A DNA stretch of 64,000 nucleotides from Sphingomonas sp. ERG5 (GCF_000803065.1 NZ_JSXI01000026.1:1-64000); one strand, 5' to 3'. Positions 25,291 through 33,968 are shown, counted from the stretch's first letter. Notes: generated from the letters alone by a model not told the origin. Translations and numbers: made by a program.

Positions 25291-25425
25291 TTTTCCCGCA
25301 GCTGCGCGACATGCTGCGGGAAAATGCTTTTTTGGCGGTTCTGCGGGAATCTGCGGGAAAAGCTGCGGGAATTTTGATGGCTCCGCACGGGAATTTTACC
25401 GGCGTGCCTGCGGGAATATCGGGAA
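25291..25425. repeat. Cluster of TGCGGGAA repeats with a 12-bp inverted repeat
   Basis: TTTTCCCGCAGC (25291-25302) is inverted as GCTGCGGGAAAA (25313-25324). The unit CTGCGGGAA then recurs at about 25341, 25351, 25363 and 25408, with degenerate copies ACGGGAATTTT near 25387 and TCGGGAAAT near 25419. Spacings are irregular (10 to 45 bases). The cluster lies about 150-280 bases upstream of the amidohydrolase start. It could be a repeated protein-binding site or a replication-slippage product. Confidence 0.7.
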
Positions 25426-25620
25426 ATGGCGGGGGCGGAGATCATGATCTGCTCAATTCGGAGGTCTGCGCGATGGCGGGGCCGCGCGTTCAACCGACCC
25501 GTCGAAGGAACCTTCGCCCGTGACGTGAGGAAGCGCGTGATCGGCGCAGGCATGACACAGCCCGGGAGCGGCGTGAATCGGTCCGATCGGCGGCCAGTGC
25601 CGGACGGTCGTGACGAGGGG

Positions 25621-25669
25621 CCGGGCGCAGATATGTTACACCCTGTTGTTACATATCTCCGATGCCCGG
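25621..25669. promoter_or_regulatory. Nested inverted repeat, possible operator
   Basis: AGATATGTTACA (25629-25640) and TGTTACATATCT (25647-25658) are inverted copies with one mismatch around CCCTGT, enclosed by CCGGGC and GCCCGG. The inner motif TGTTACA is also directly repeated 15 bases apart. It lies in a 650-base spacer between the amidohydrolase start and the end of the serine hydrolase gene. No T-run follows, so an operator is as likely as a terminator. Confidence 0.5.
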
Positions 25670-25713
25670 ATTTCCAGTAACTATATGATATATCAATGAA
25701 TACTCAAAGGATG

Positions 25714-25789
25714 GGCGCATCCGGCATGATGGCGGCAGCGCAATCCGATCCCCGTCCCCAGGACAGAATTGATGCGCCGCCGCCATCAT
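25714..25789. other. Two interleaved inverted repeats (pseudoknot topology)
   Basis: GGCGCATC (25714-25721) pairs with GATGCGCC (25771-25778), while ATGATGGCGGC (25726-25736) pairs with GCCGCCATCAT (25779-25789). The pairs cross, so an RNA could form a pseudoknot or two mutually exclusive hairpins. On the minus strand this is the 3' untranslated region just after the stop codon of the serine hydrolase gene. Confidence 0.5.
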
Positions 25790-25799
25790 TTTCGTTCTC

Positions 25800-27491
25800 T
25801 CAGTCGATCCGGATGAAATCCATCCCGCAGAAGATCAGCCGTGAGGGCACGCCGTTCACCGGCGCATCGAACCAGACCCGGGTGACGCCGCCGACATCCT
25901 CCTTGGGCGACCAATAGCCGCCGGGTCGCCGCACGAACTCACCCGCCCCTTCGGCCACGAGCGCATTGCCGCGCGCCAGGACGACGAAGCTGCCTTCCGC
26001 CCCGTTATAGTCGCCGGTCAGGGGTTTGAGCGCCGCGGCGACCGCCGGCTGCGGCAGCGCCGCGCCGCGGCCGAACAATGTACCGCCCCACCAGAAGCGG
26101 TCGGCCTTCTCACCCTCGAAATCGAGCTGATGCGCGGCATAGCCCGGATGATCCGTGGCAAGGGAGTCCTTGCCGGCGAGTTCGACCCGTCCCTCCCCGG
26201 CTCCGTCCGCCACCACCAGTCCGCCGCCGGTGGCGCGCAGCGTGACCGAGCGGCCATCGGGCCCGACAAAAGTGCCGGCATAGCGTTCCGGCGTCGGCAC
26301 GCGGCGGAACCCGAGCGGATCGGGCGGCGACGGCAGCGCAGTGCCGGCGACGACGGCGCGCATGAGCTGAATGGCGTAGATCGTGGTCAGGCGCGGGCGA
26401 TAGGAAATCAGCCGCCCATTGACGCTGGCGAAGCAGGCGACGCCGGCCACGGGATCGGCATGGAAGGCCGAGGAGAAGAGCGTCATGCCGCCGGTATGGT
26501 GCAAGGCGGGCTTGCCATCGATCTGCACCGTCGCAATGCCGCTGGCGTAGCGCGCACCGGCCCCGAATTCGCTGCTGGTAATGTCCTCGGCGAGCAGCTT
26601 CTTGGCCGCGGCATCGGACATCAGCGGACCGCCCTTGCCCGCGCCAAGCGCGAGCACATAGCGCAGATACCCGGCCATGCCGTCCGCCGACGCGGCGACG
26701 GCGCCGGCGGCATTGTCGGAATCGCTCCACGGGCCGGGGATCAGCGCGGCGCGGCTCATCGCCACGCCATCCTCGCGGATCGGCACATAGCCGGTCGCGT
26801 ACCGACCGCGATCGGCGGTGCGGATATGCGCGACCGCGCCAGTCATGCCGAGCGGCTTGAGGACATCGTCCTCGAGCGCCTGGAAATGCGGCTTGCCGGA
26901 AACCTTGCCGATGATCAGCCCGAGCATCGCATAACCGATATTGCTGTAGGACATCCGCGCACCGGGTTTGTAACCGGTCCACAGCTTTCCATCGGGCGTG
27001 CGCGGAAACACCGGCGCGTCATGCGCGAGGCCGCCGGCATGGTTGAGCAATTGGTGCACCGTCATCGGCTGGGCGGGCAGCGGCACACCGGCCAGATACC
27101 GCGACACCGGCGCGGACAGATCGATCAGCCCCTTGTCCTGCGCCGCATGCAGCCAGATCCCGGTGATCGACTTGCTGATCGATCCGATCTGGAACAGTTG
27201 ATCGGGGGTGACCGGCGCGCGCTTGTCGACATCGGTCCAGCCAATGCTGAGCGAGGCCGCGAACCCCTCGGCATCGACGATGCTGATCGTCATGCCGGGC
27301 AGGCCGACCGCGTCGAGTTCGGCGGCGGCATAGTCGCGCAGCCGCTCCAGCGCCTCGCCATAATCACGGCCGGTCTTGTGACGGATCGCGAGCGTCGCGG
27401 GCGTCTTCGCCGCGCTCGCCCGGGCAGGCAAGGCCACCGCCACGCCGCCGATCACAGCCATCCCGAGCAAATCGCGCCTGTTCACGCCCAT
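25800..27491 (-). CDS. Class C beta-lactamase-related serine hydrolase, Tat signal
   Basis: ATG 27491 follows AGGAG by 8 bases and gives 563 residues beginning NRRDLLGMAVIGGVAVALPARASA, a twin-arginine signal. The hydrolase domain (about 45-380) has SxxK in IGSISKSITGIW, YxN in MSYSNIGYAMLG and HTGG near ALHHTGGMTLF. The C-terminal 170 residues form a lipocalin-like beta domain often found in such esterases or D-aminopeptidases. The role is probably ester or D-peptide hydrolysis outside the cytoplasm rather than antibiotic resistance. It is monocistronic. Confidence 0.88.
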   Translation of the reverse strand: MGVNRRDLLGMAVIGGVAVALPARASAAKTPATLAIRHKTGRDYGEALERLRDYAAAELDAVGLPGMTISIVDAEGFAASLSIGWTDVDKRAPVTPDQLFQIGSISKSITGIWLHAAQDKGLIDLSAPVSRYLAGVPLPAQPMTVHQLLNHAGGLAHDAPVFPRTPDGKLWTGYKPGARMSYSNIGYAMLGLIIGKVSGKPHFQALEDDVLKPLGMTGAVAHIRTADRGRYATGYVPIREDGVAMSRAALIPGPWSDSDNAAGAVAASADGMAGYLRYVLALGAGKGGPLMSDAAAKKLLAEDITSSEFGAGARYASGIATVQIDGKPALHHTGGMTLFSSAFHADPVAGVACFASVNGRLISYRPRLTTIYAIQLMRAVVAGTALPSPPDPLGFRRVPTPERYAGTFVGPDGRSVTLRATGGGLVVADGAGEGRVELAGKDSLATDHPGYAAHQLDFEGEKADRFWWGGTLFGRGAALPQPAVAAALKPLTGDYNGAEGSFVVLARGNALVAEGAGEFVRRPGGYWSPKEDVGGVTRVWFDAPVNGVPSRLIFCGMDFIRID

Positions 27492-27728
27492 AAATTTTCT
27501 CCTAAGTGTATTTTGTCCTGTACAGGATTCTTCCGCATCGATCTCACATGTCGCGAGAGCGGGCAAGTGGCTCGCTGATTTCGTTGGAATGGGCTTCCGC
27601 TGGAGATCGGGGAGTGGTCGGCGGCTTTGTTGTGGCGGCGGCATGGGCGGCCATCCTTGCGGTCGCGCCGGTGTTGAGGTCCTGCCTGCCGCCAAAGGCA
27701 TATACAGGCACTGCGTCGCCGGCCGAAT

Positions 27729-28322
27729 TTAACGCTGTGGTCGCGCCAGATCGAGATCCGGCATGTCGCGCCGGCACTCATCGATCGCGATCTCCGTCGC
27801 CGGTTCACCCGATTCGGCCGGGCGCGGGTCAGTCATGTCAGTCCGGTCGGGCCGTATGCGATAGGTGATCGTACCGGCCGTGGTCGCTACCATATCGATC
27901 CTGAGATGGCGCAGCCGGACCGTTTTGTCGGTGGTGGGAAACGACATGGTCTGGCTGGTTCGGGGATGGGTCAGATCATCGCCATAGGTGCGGAGCTCGA
28001 ACATGATGCCGTCATCGTCGATGGCGAGGAACGCCACATCATATATGCCGTCGCCCCCGGCCCTATGGCCATGTGGATCGGCTGGCGCCAAACCGCTGGC
28101 GTAATCGCCGGGCGGCACGATCAGCTCGCCACGTCGTGCGGTATGGAGGCGGTCGATCGCACCGAAGTTTGCGGCGAGGTGCCGAGGCTGGCAGACGATG
28201 GGCACAAAGGGAGCTTCGGCCTTGACGGGCGGCAGCGCGCGCCGCTGGGGAGCGCTGGCGGCGTGAGCGCCGGCCGAACAGCCGATGGCGAGCAGGGCTG
28301 AGATGGTCCATTGGCGATTCAT
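27729..28322 (-). CDS. Hypothetical secreted protein
   Basis: From ATG 28322 it encodes 197 residues with a signal peptide (MNRQWTISALLAIGCSAGAHA). The mature part has alternating hydrophobic residues suggesting beta structure (IYDVAFLAIDDDGIMFELRT, TVRLRHLRIDMVATTAGTIT) and an Arg/Asp/Pro-rich tail. One segment, RRDLIVPPGDY-like (RRGELIVPPGDYAS), looks like a TrbI/VirB10- or CpaB-type loop, but I cannot assign a family. It is single, and a palindromic repeat lies upstream. Confidence 0.65.
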   Translation of the reverse strand: MNRQWTISALLAIGCSAGAHAASAPQRRALPPVKAEAPFVPIVCQPRHLAANFGAIDRLHTARRGELIVPPGDYASGLAPADPHGHRAGGDGIYDVAFLAIDDDGIMFELRTYGDDLTHPRTSQTMSFPTTDKTVRLRHLRIDMVATTAGTITYRIRPDRTDMTDPRPAESGEPATEIAIDECRRDMPDLDLARPQR

Positions 28323-28365
28323 CGCGCTCTTTCTTTTGTTTGGCTGTCGATTACGGCGATGTGGG

Positions 28366-28415
28366 GATTTCGGGGACACAATATCAGATAAATTAAGTAT
28401 TGTGTCCCCGAATTC
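28366..28415. repeat. Palindromic repeat element, copy 1
   Basis: GATTTCGGGGACACAAT and ATTGTGTCCCCGAATT form the arms of a long inverted repeat with an AT-rich centre (28366-28415). Near-identical elements occur at 30606-30656 and 32878-32927 and a decayed one near 31840. The GGGGACA core resembles REP sequences moved by RAYT transposases; no RAYT gene is seen here. Confidence 0.8.
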
Positions 28416-28440
28416 GCCCTGCCGAATTTACCTGCCGTTC

Positions 28441-28523
28441 GCCCTGAGCCTGTCGAAAGACTGTTCTTCTCCTTGCAACGTAGAAGAAGGAGAAAAAGGA
28501 CGGTGCTTCGACAAGCTCAGCAT
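28441..28523. repeat. Sphingomonad-type REP pair (CTTCGACAAGCTCAG)
   Basis: CTGAGCCTGTCGAAAG (28444-28459) and CTTCGACAAGCTCAG (28506-28520) face each other and enclose a smaller inverted repeat (TTCTCCTT / AAGGAGAA). Related single units occur at 32789-32812 and about 34772-34796. These units are frequent in spacers of sphingomonad genomes. This one may end the transcripts of converging neighbours. Confidence 0.7.
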
Positions 28524-28604
28524 GACCGGGGCAAGGGGTTCATCCAGACCGATGGCGTTCGAGCGCGACGACCTTCTTATGCCGCCACGAGGCTCAACGA
28601 TATC

Positions 28605-29678
28605 TCAGGGCTGCGCTTTCAATGCCTGCCCAAATGTCTTGATCGCCGCTGCGAGTGCCGCCTGATGCGCTTCGCTCTGATGCCGGGCCAAACCGCATAG
28701 ATTTGCCGGTCCATTGGCGGTGCAGTTGGCGAGGAAATCATAGTGACCGACGCCCGGCAGCACCTCCAGGCGGGCATTGGGCAAAAGCACCGCGGCCACC
28801 TTGCCGTTGGTGATCGGGGGCGCCACCACGTCCTGATCGCCAAGAATGATCGACACCGGGGTCGCGAGAGTTTTCAGGCTCGCCGGATCGAGGCCCTGGA
28901 TGACCGCCGGGGCCATCACGACGATCGCCTTCACATGCGGAATCGTCTGGTCATCCCCGGCATGGCGGATCGCATCGGCATAGGCCGGGTCGGCCAGTAG
29001 GGCGTCGCGCTGTTTGGCATCGACCGAAAATTCGACCTGAGGCTTGCACACGCCGTCGTTCGGGTTTGCCGCGCAGAAAGCGAGCAGCCGCTGTGGCGCC
29101 GCGCGCGCGCCGCCCAGCACCAGCGCGGTAAAGCCGCCCGCCGAAAATCCCGCCAGCCCGACGCGGCTGGTATCGATATGCGGCCCGACGCCGGGGTCGG
29201 CAAGCGCGACGCCAAGGGCCGCCCGCAGGTCGCTCGCCCGCAGCCAGGTGAGCAGCGCACCGGCGACGGTCATCGGGTCACGTCCGTTATTACCGGGATG
29301 GTCGACCGATATGACGACATAGCCCGCGCGCGCCAGTTCGATGCCGAACCAGCCCATCATCCGCGCCGACCCGCCAAACCCATGCGACAGCAGGATGACG
29401 GGGCGCTTCACCCCCGGCGCATCGCCGGCAAAGGCCGGACCCGATGCGGTGGCGCCGATGGTGAACATCGGCTGCCCGGGCGGGCCGATCGTGATCGGCT
29501 GTTCGGGCGTGCCGTCGACGGCGGGGTACCAGATGGTGACGAGGATTTGCGGGCGGTGTTCCTGGTCGCGGAGGGTGGCGCTTTCGTTGAGCGCGACGCG
29601 GTGGATTTCACCGACGGGGGTGGCGTGGGCGGGGGATGAGGAGAGGAGTGCCAGGGCTAGTAGGGGGATGCGTAGCAT
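28605..29678 (-). CDS. Secreted alpha/beta hydrolase (dienelactone hydrolase/PAF acetylhydrolase-like)
   Basis: This 357-residue protein has a signal peptide (LRIPLLALALLSSSPAHA). The fold is evident from VTIWYPAV near the start, PVILLSHGFGGSARMMGW (oxyanion), VGLAGFSAGGFTALVLGG (nucleophile Ser), ILGDQDVVAPP (acid) and GVGHYDFLAN (His). Two cysteines in the lid region (CAANPNDGVC) may form a disulfide, consistent with export. It acts on an ester or lactone; the substrate is unknown. It is a single gene. Confidence 0.88.
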   Translation of the reverse strand: MLRIPLLALALLSSSPAHATPVGEIHRVALNESATLRDQEHRPQILVTIWYPAVDGTPEQPITIGPPGQPMFTIGATASGPAFAGDAPGVKRPVILLSHGFGGSARMMGWFGIELARAGYVVISVDHPGNNGRDPMTVAGALLTWLRASDLRAALGVALADPGVGPHIDTSRVGLAGFSAGGFTALVLGGARAAPQRLLAFCAANPNDGVCKPQVEFSVDAKQRDALLADPAYADAIRHAGDDQTIPHVKAIVVMAPAVIQGLDPASLKTLATPVSIILGDQDVVAPPITNGKVAAVLLPNARLEVLPGVGHYDFLANCTANGPANLCGLARHQSEAHQAALAAAIKTFGQALKAQP

Positions 29679-29879
29679 TTGGCCTCTCTCCTGCGCGGTG
29701 GTTTATTAGCTGGAATAACGGTGGCGGTGTATTCGGTCGCACCCGTCCGTGAATTACGGTTTTTCCGCTTAAGCCTTAAGTGCGCCGTCACCGAAATTCC
29801 ATGGAATCTGTCACCGAATTCCCTGCATATGAGGACCACGCTCCGGGCCTGCTGCACTGGTCACCCAAGGGATAACATC

Positions 29880-30539
29880 GTGGCGATATTCAAATATTTC
29901 ACAGAGGAAGCACACGCGTTGGCCCTAATAAATAGGGGCGAGCTGATGCTGCAACCCCTTTCTCATTTTCGAGGAAGAGAGGCCGACGGGGTTCGAGGCG
30001 ACCCGCGCGACGGAATTCTGACCTACGCGCCGCAGGGCGGATTAGTGATGAACATGAAGGATGGAAGAGTCATCACCTTAGAGGGTGGTAGCTTCAACTC
30101 ATCGGTCAACCAGAACGATATATTCGTCTATTGTGTCAGCAAACATCTATCCGCTGAGCTGGCCGAGAAGTTCGGCCCCTTCTGCGTCGAGATTCCTGAT
30201 CCTGATCTGCTGATGCGGCGCTTGAGAATGCGGAGGGAGCTCAAGTCGCAGTTCGACTATGACCAGCTGGTGTGCGGCCCGGTCGACTATCGAGAGCACA
30301 GCAGGGAGCCGGGGGTGGATTGGGCGCTTCCTGAAAGGCTGGTCCTTATCAAGCCCGAAGATTTCGCCTGGCAGGACGAGTTTCGGATCGCTGTAGGAAA
30401 GCGGGACGCGATGAATGTTGAGAACGTCGGGCTGACGATTCAGACAGGACCGTCGACACCTGTCTTCGCACCCATACCGGTACCGATCTTCCTAAGAGTC
30501 AACCGATTAGCTGAGTTTGTAACCCTGCACCGGTTTTAG
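29880..30539 (+). CDS. Hypothetical accessory protein
   Basis: GTG 29880 is preferred because AAGGGA lies 8 bases upstream; it gives 219 residues starting with IFKYFTEEAHALALINRGEL. The frame runs further upstream to 29679, but that part reads like spacer. The beginning resembles proteins in which a phage- or defence-associated domain starts with a 'kyf.....l..g.l...pl..f' pattern, but I cannot name the family. Composition is less GC-rich than the core genes, and it sits between palindromic repeats with the HEXXH gene, which suggests acquired DNA. Confidence 0.6.
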   Translation: MAIFKYFTEEAHALALINRGELMLQPLSHFRGREADGVRGDPRDGILTYAPQGGLVMNMKDGRVITLEGGSFNSSVNQNDIFVYCVSKHLSAELAEKFGPFCVEIPDPDLLMRRLRMRRELKSQFDYDQLVCGPVDYREHSREPGVDWALPERLVLIKPEDFAWQDEFRIAVGKRDAMNVENVGLTIQTGPSTPVFAPIPVPIFLRVNRLAEFVTLHRF

Positions 30540-30605
30540 GTGAGCGATTCCGCTGCTGAGCACCGACAGATATTATGGGGAAATACGTCGATTTCGGGGA
30601 CACGA

Positions 30606-30656
30606 CGATTTCGGGGACACAATACTAAATAAATCAATATTGTATCCCCGAATTAT
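30606..30656. repeat. Palindromic repeat element, copy 2
   Basis: GATTTCGGGGACACAATA and TATTGTATCCCCGAATTA form the arms, with one mismatch against copy 1. A partial extra copy of the left arm (GATTTCGGGGACAC, 30590-30603) lies directly before it. Confidence 0.8.
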
Positions 30657-30696
30657 ACAGGACAGATGAAACCAAACTTGGATAGTGGGACACGTA

Positions 30697-31785
30697 ATGG
30701 CATTTAAAGCCTCTGCTGCAAAAATGAATCGCGGCACCGAATGGAATGAGGATATCGGTGCTCGAAACCTGCTCAACAGCTTACGGAGAATGCTCGACCC
30801 TCTGGTCGAAAAAGGCCGAATCGGAGACCAACCGATGCGGCTTGAAATGGGATTCGTCGAGAAGCTCGATTTTGGAGCGAGCGTCTGGACCGACGAAGGA
30901 ACTGACTACATCGCAATCAACGCTTTCACGATGCCGATCCTTGTCGGAGCGTTTCGCATGGTGCTGTCGCATCCCAGTGTTTTGCCCGAACTTCCCATGT
31001 CTGCCGATCAGAAATGCTATTTCTTTCCTCATGACCCACGAGACGCTCTAATTCTCAATGAAGAGTGGCAGTTCCCACCACTTATCGATCCTGACCGCGA
31101 ATATGCTGCGCAGAGATTGGCATTTTTGGCTTTTTACTTCATCGTGCATCACGAGTTCGCGCATATTATCAATGGCCACACTTCTTGGTTGCCTCATAAT
31201 GACATACTGCAAGTCATCGAAGAGGCGGAGTTAGATCGTACTTTTGCGCGGGACCCGATCACTCGCCAAACATTCGAGTTTGATGCAGACTGCACCGCAG
31301 TGGATTATATGCTTCGTCTTCTTCTAGTGCCTAAAATTATAGACAACGGCCCCCCGTCGCGATGGCAGATCCCGGATCCAGGTCCTTACGGAACGATCGA
31401 CCAAACTGTGATCACCTGCGCGATAGTCTTAGAGATTGTATATGGTTTTTTGAGCCGAAATGCTGAAGTCCACAATAGCAGGGCTCTCACACGGACCCAC
31501 CCTCCTCAAATCGTACGGCAGCATTACACGATCCATCTAATCGCACAGACCCTACACGTCCGCAGCGGTTTAAACCCTCAAACTATCGACACTCAAGCCA
31601 AGCGCGCCGCCACTAGCGCAAGAATGGCATTTTTCCGATCAGTTGCCGCAGAGATGGAGCAGCCAGATCCTAAGACAACGATAAAAATCGAAGAGATTAT
31701 ACAGCTATACAAACAAAGATGGAAAATCCTTCGTCCCCAACTCGACCCGCTCAAGAGGGGCGGAATACTAGCTCCGATCGATTAG
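30697..31785 (+). CDS. HEXXH-motif putative metallopeptidase, accessory
   Basis: From ATG 30697 (GTG 30685 is possible) it has 362 residues. IVHHEFAHIINGH carries the zinc-binding HEXXH motif (His152 to His156), and FEFDADCTAVDY about 40 residues later provides a likely third ligand (Glu194 or Asp198), as in M48- and Lit/U49-like gluzincins. There is no signal peptide. Codon use is AT-richer than in neighbours. By analogy with Lit-type peptidases a phage-exclusion or toxin role is conceivable, but that is inference from motif and context only. It follows the hypothetical gene at 29880 with a palindromic repeat in between. Confidence 0.65.
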   Translation: MAFKASAAKMNRGTEWNEDIGARNLLNSLRRMLDPLVEKGRIGDQPMRLEMGFVEKLDFGASVWTDEGTDYIAINAFTMPILVGAFRMVLSHPSVLPELPMSADQKCYFFPHDPRDALILNEEWQFPPLIDPDREYAAQRLAFLAFYFIVHHEFAHIINGHTSWLPHNDILQVIEEAELDRTFARDPITRQTFEFDADCTAVDYMLRLLLVPKIIDNGPPSRWQIPDPGPYGTIDQTVITCAIVLEIVYGFLSRNAEVHNSRALTRTHPPQIVRQHYTIHLIAQTLHVRSGLNPQTIDTQAKRAATSARMAFFRSVAAEMEQPDPKTTIKIEEIIQLYKQRWKILRPQLDPLKRGGILAPID

Positions 31786-31834
31786 GTAAACTAGTAACAT
31801 TGACTTAATTTCGGAAAACTTCGGGGAAGAAAGG

Positions 31835-31885
31835 TGAGTTATGAGGCATAGTATTGAAATAATTAAATATTGCGGCCCCTAATTA
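31835..31885. repeat. Decayed palindromic repeat element
   Basis: GCATAGTATTGAAATAATT followed by AAATATTGCGGCCCCTAATT keeps the centre and right arm of the palindromic element but with several mismatches. With copies 2 and 3 it places three copies of the family around the HEXXH gene. Confidence 0.5.
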
Positions 31886-32043
31886 TACTCCACCCACATC
31901 GTTACAGCGCGCATAATTCTCAGGATCGCCGGGGCAACCCACATCAGCTAAGTACAGATCCCGCGCAGTTCGCTTAGGCTGGCAATGAGGGCAAACATGA
32001 CACTGATCACCGCGCCCGGGACTATGCGATTGACGATGGAGCG

Positions 32044-32709
32044 ATGCGCGCGGTGACGCTCGCCGTCTTGCCCAACAGCCGCATTCGCGATGGGGTGCTG
32101 ACCAGTGTGGACCTTGCGGCGACCTTCGTTCTGGCGGTGGAGTGTGCGCTGGCGGCGGTGCAGGCCGATTTCGATCTGTTCGGCATCCTGGTGCTGGCCT
32201 TTGTCGGATCGGTCGGCGGCGGCGTCATTCGCGACCTGCTGCTTGGCGAACACCCTCCCGCGCCGTTGCGCGACTGGCGTTATGCCGCGCTGGCGCTGGC
32301 GGCGACGGTGGGCGTTATTGCCGCATCGCTGATGCTGGGGCGCATCGGCGACTTTACTCCGCCGCTCGCGATCAATGTGTTCGAGGCGGTTGGCCTCGCA
32401 CTCGCCGCCGTTGCGGGCGCGCGCAAAAGCCTCGATTACAATCTGAACGGCGCCAGCGTGGTCGTCATCGCCACGGTCAATGGATGCGGCGGCGGCATCA
32501 TCCGCGATGTCTTGAGCGCGCGGGTGCCGCGCGTCCTGCACGAGGATTTCTACGCCACCGCCGCGCTGGTCGGTGGCACGATCATGGTGCTGCTGGTGAA
32601 GCGCTTCGGGTTCCGGAAGGGCGTCGCGGGGGCGGTTGCCGGCATCGCGATCTTCGCGTTGCGGACGGCGGCGCTGCTTGGCGAATGGCGGCTGCCGCAT
32701 CTGCGATGA
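32044..32709 (+). CDS. TRIC/UPF0126 (YadS-like) membrane protein
   Basis: This is a 221-residue protein of about seven hydrophobic segments arranged as two similar halves. Each half carries the glycine signature GG(G)xIRD: SVGGGVIRDLLLGE in the first and CGGGIIRDVLSARVP in the second. That is diagnostic of the trimeric intracellular cation channel/UPF0126 family in the inner membrane. The start at 32044 lacks a strong ribosome site. It is monocistronic, with REP-like sequences following. Confidence 0.9.
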   Translation: MRAVTLAVLPNSRIRDGVLTSVDLAATFVLAVECALAAVQADFDLFGILVLAFVGSVGGGVIRDLLLGEHPPAPLRDWRYAALALAATVGVIAASLMLGRIGDFTPPLAINVFEAVGLALAAVAGARKSLDYNLNGASVVVIATVNGCGGGIIRDVLSARVPRVLHEDFYATAALVGGTIMVLLVKRFGFRKGVAGAVAGIAIFALRTAALLGEWRLPHLR

Positions 32710-32782
32710 CCGGGTTCGGGGCGGCAGCGTTGGCGAACGCCCGGTGGAGCGGATTGCGGGTGCAAGCGGTTGCGGCGCTGCT

Positions 32783-32927
32783 GACGGCCCTTCGACAAGC
32801 TCAGGGCGAACGGAAGGGGGTGGATCAACTCAGCTTGAAACCGCCTCGGAACTCGTGCGGCAGCCTGTCCTTTTGCCACGATTTCGGGGACACAATACTA
32901 AATAATTTAGTATTGTGTCCCCGAATT
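32783..32927. repeat. REP unit plus palindromic repeat copy 3
   Basis: CCTTCGACAAGCTCAGGG (about 32789-32808) is one sphingomonad-type REP unit. At 32878-32927 ACGATTTCGGGGACACAATA and TATTGTGTCCCCGAATTA form the third intact palindromic element, with centre CTAAATAATTTAG. It lies between converging genes and may also end transcription. Confidence 0.8.
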
Positions 32928-32940
32928 AAGCCGATCCGAG

Positions 32941-33564
32941 TTACGCGCCCGCAATTGCGTCCTGATTCTCTTCACGAACCTCCAGGATGCGATCAACCAG
33001 GCCCCATTCCAGCGCTTCCTCTGCGGTCATGAAGCGGTCTCGATCCATCGCGCTTTCGAATTCCGCATAGGTTCGTCCGCAATGTTCGGCATAAAGGCGC
33101 GTCATGCGGTGCTTGGTCCGCTTGATCTCCTCGGCATGGATCAGCATGTCGGATGCCTGGCCCTGAAAGCCACCGGACGGCTGATGGACGAGGATGCTCG
33201 CATTTGGCAGCGTCGCGCGCTGACCCGGTTCCCCCGCCATCAACAGGAACGATCCCATCGAGCGGGCTGTCCCCATGCAAAGCGTATGAACCGGAGCGCG
33301 GATGTACCGCATGGTGTCATACATGGCGAAGCCGCTCGTCACCATGCCGCCGGGGGAATTGATATAGAGGCTGATTGGCTTCCGGGGATTTTCCGCTTCA
33401 AGGAACAACAACTGTGCGCAGACGAGCGCAGACACGGTGTCGTTCACTTCGCCATTGAGGAAGATGATCCTTTCGCGAAGCAGTCGAGAATATATATCAA
33501 AGGATCGCTCCCCTTTGCTTGATTGTTCCACGACCATAGGGACGAGTTGCATCGCTTCGCGCAT
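32941..33564 (-). CDS. clpP: ClpP-family serine protease subunit
   Basis: At 207 residues it matches ClpP. The triad is Ser102 ([11 protein letters not shown]), His127 (ILVHQPSGG) and Asp176 ([12 protein letters not shown]), and the substrate-binding strand YINSPGG is intact. It would form the barrel protease used with ClpX or ClpA. It stands alone, without tig or clpX, so it is probably a second clpP paralogue of this genome. The next gene upstream on the same strand is 45 bases away and unrelated. Confidence 0.93.
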   Translation of the reverse strand: MREAMQLVPMVVEQSSKGERSFDIYSRLLRERIIFLNGEVNDTVSALVCAQLLFLEAENPRKPISLYINSPGGMVTSGFAMYDTMRYIRAPVHTLCMGTARSMGSFLLMAGEPGQRATLPNASILVHQPSGGFQGQASDMLIHAEEIKRTKHRMTRLYAEHCGRTYAEFESAMDRDRFMTAEEALEWGLVDRILEVREENQDAIAGA

Positions 33565-33608
33565 TGGCGAACTCCAGTCTTCCAGTATTCAAGGAGAGGC
33601 GCGTCGCG

Positions 33609-33968
33609 TCAGGCGGCGAGCATGAGCGGCACATTGTCATTGTTTGCCGCGGCGTTGCTCATCCGATCGAACCTCATGTCGGTAAGTTCGTGAATGATCC
33701 GCAGACTGGTGCCGCCGGCGGCATTGGGCACGATCCGAAAGGTGACCGCGCTTTCGAGGAATGGGGGGTCGCTTTCGCGCATCCTGTAGCAGACCTCCTG
33801 CCCCGGCGTGAGAGAGGCAGCTTCCGAATCGACCAAGGCCTCTTTCGGCAGCCAATTCTCTCGAAACGCCGGAATGCTTATCGCGCGCCAGACCTTGTGC
33901 GGCGGCGCATCGATGTCATACTCAAGCTCAATGCTTTTGCCCTGATCGTCGGTCTTTCCGTCGTTCAT
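33609..33968 (-). CDS. SRPBCC (AHSA1-like) domain protein
   Basis: This 119-residue protein starts at 33968, overlapping the ArsR stop by 4 bases (ATGA). It shows the START-like pattern IELEYDIDAPPHKVWRAISIPAFRENWL, CYRMRESDPPFLESAVTFRI and a C-terminal helix. ArsR plus AHSA1-like pairs are common; the second protein binds a hydrophobic ligand or acts in stress response. Coupled translation suggests the two work together. Confidence 0.85.
   Translation of the reverse strand: MNDGKTDDQGKSIELEYDIDAPPHKVWRAISIPAFRENWLPKEALVDSEAASLTPGQEVCYRMRESDPPFLESAVTFRIVPNAAGGTSLRIIHELTDMRFDRMSNAAANNDNVPLMLAA

Noticed and set aside
25291..25425. Possible CRISPR array
   Set aside because: The repeated unit is only 8-9 bases, spacing is irregular and there are no uniform spacers or cas genes.
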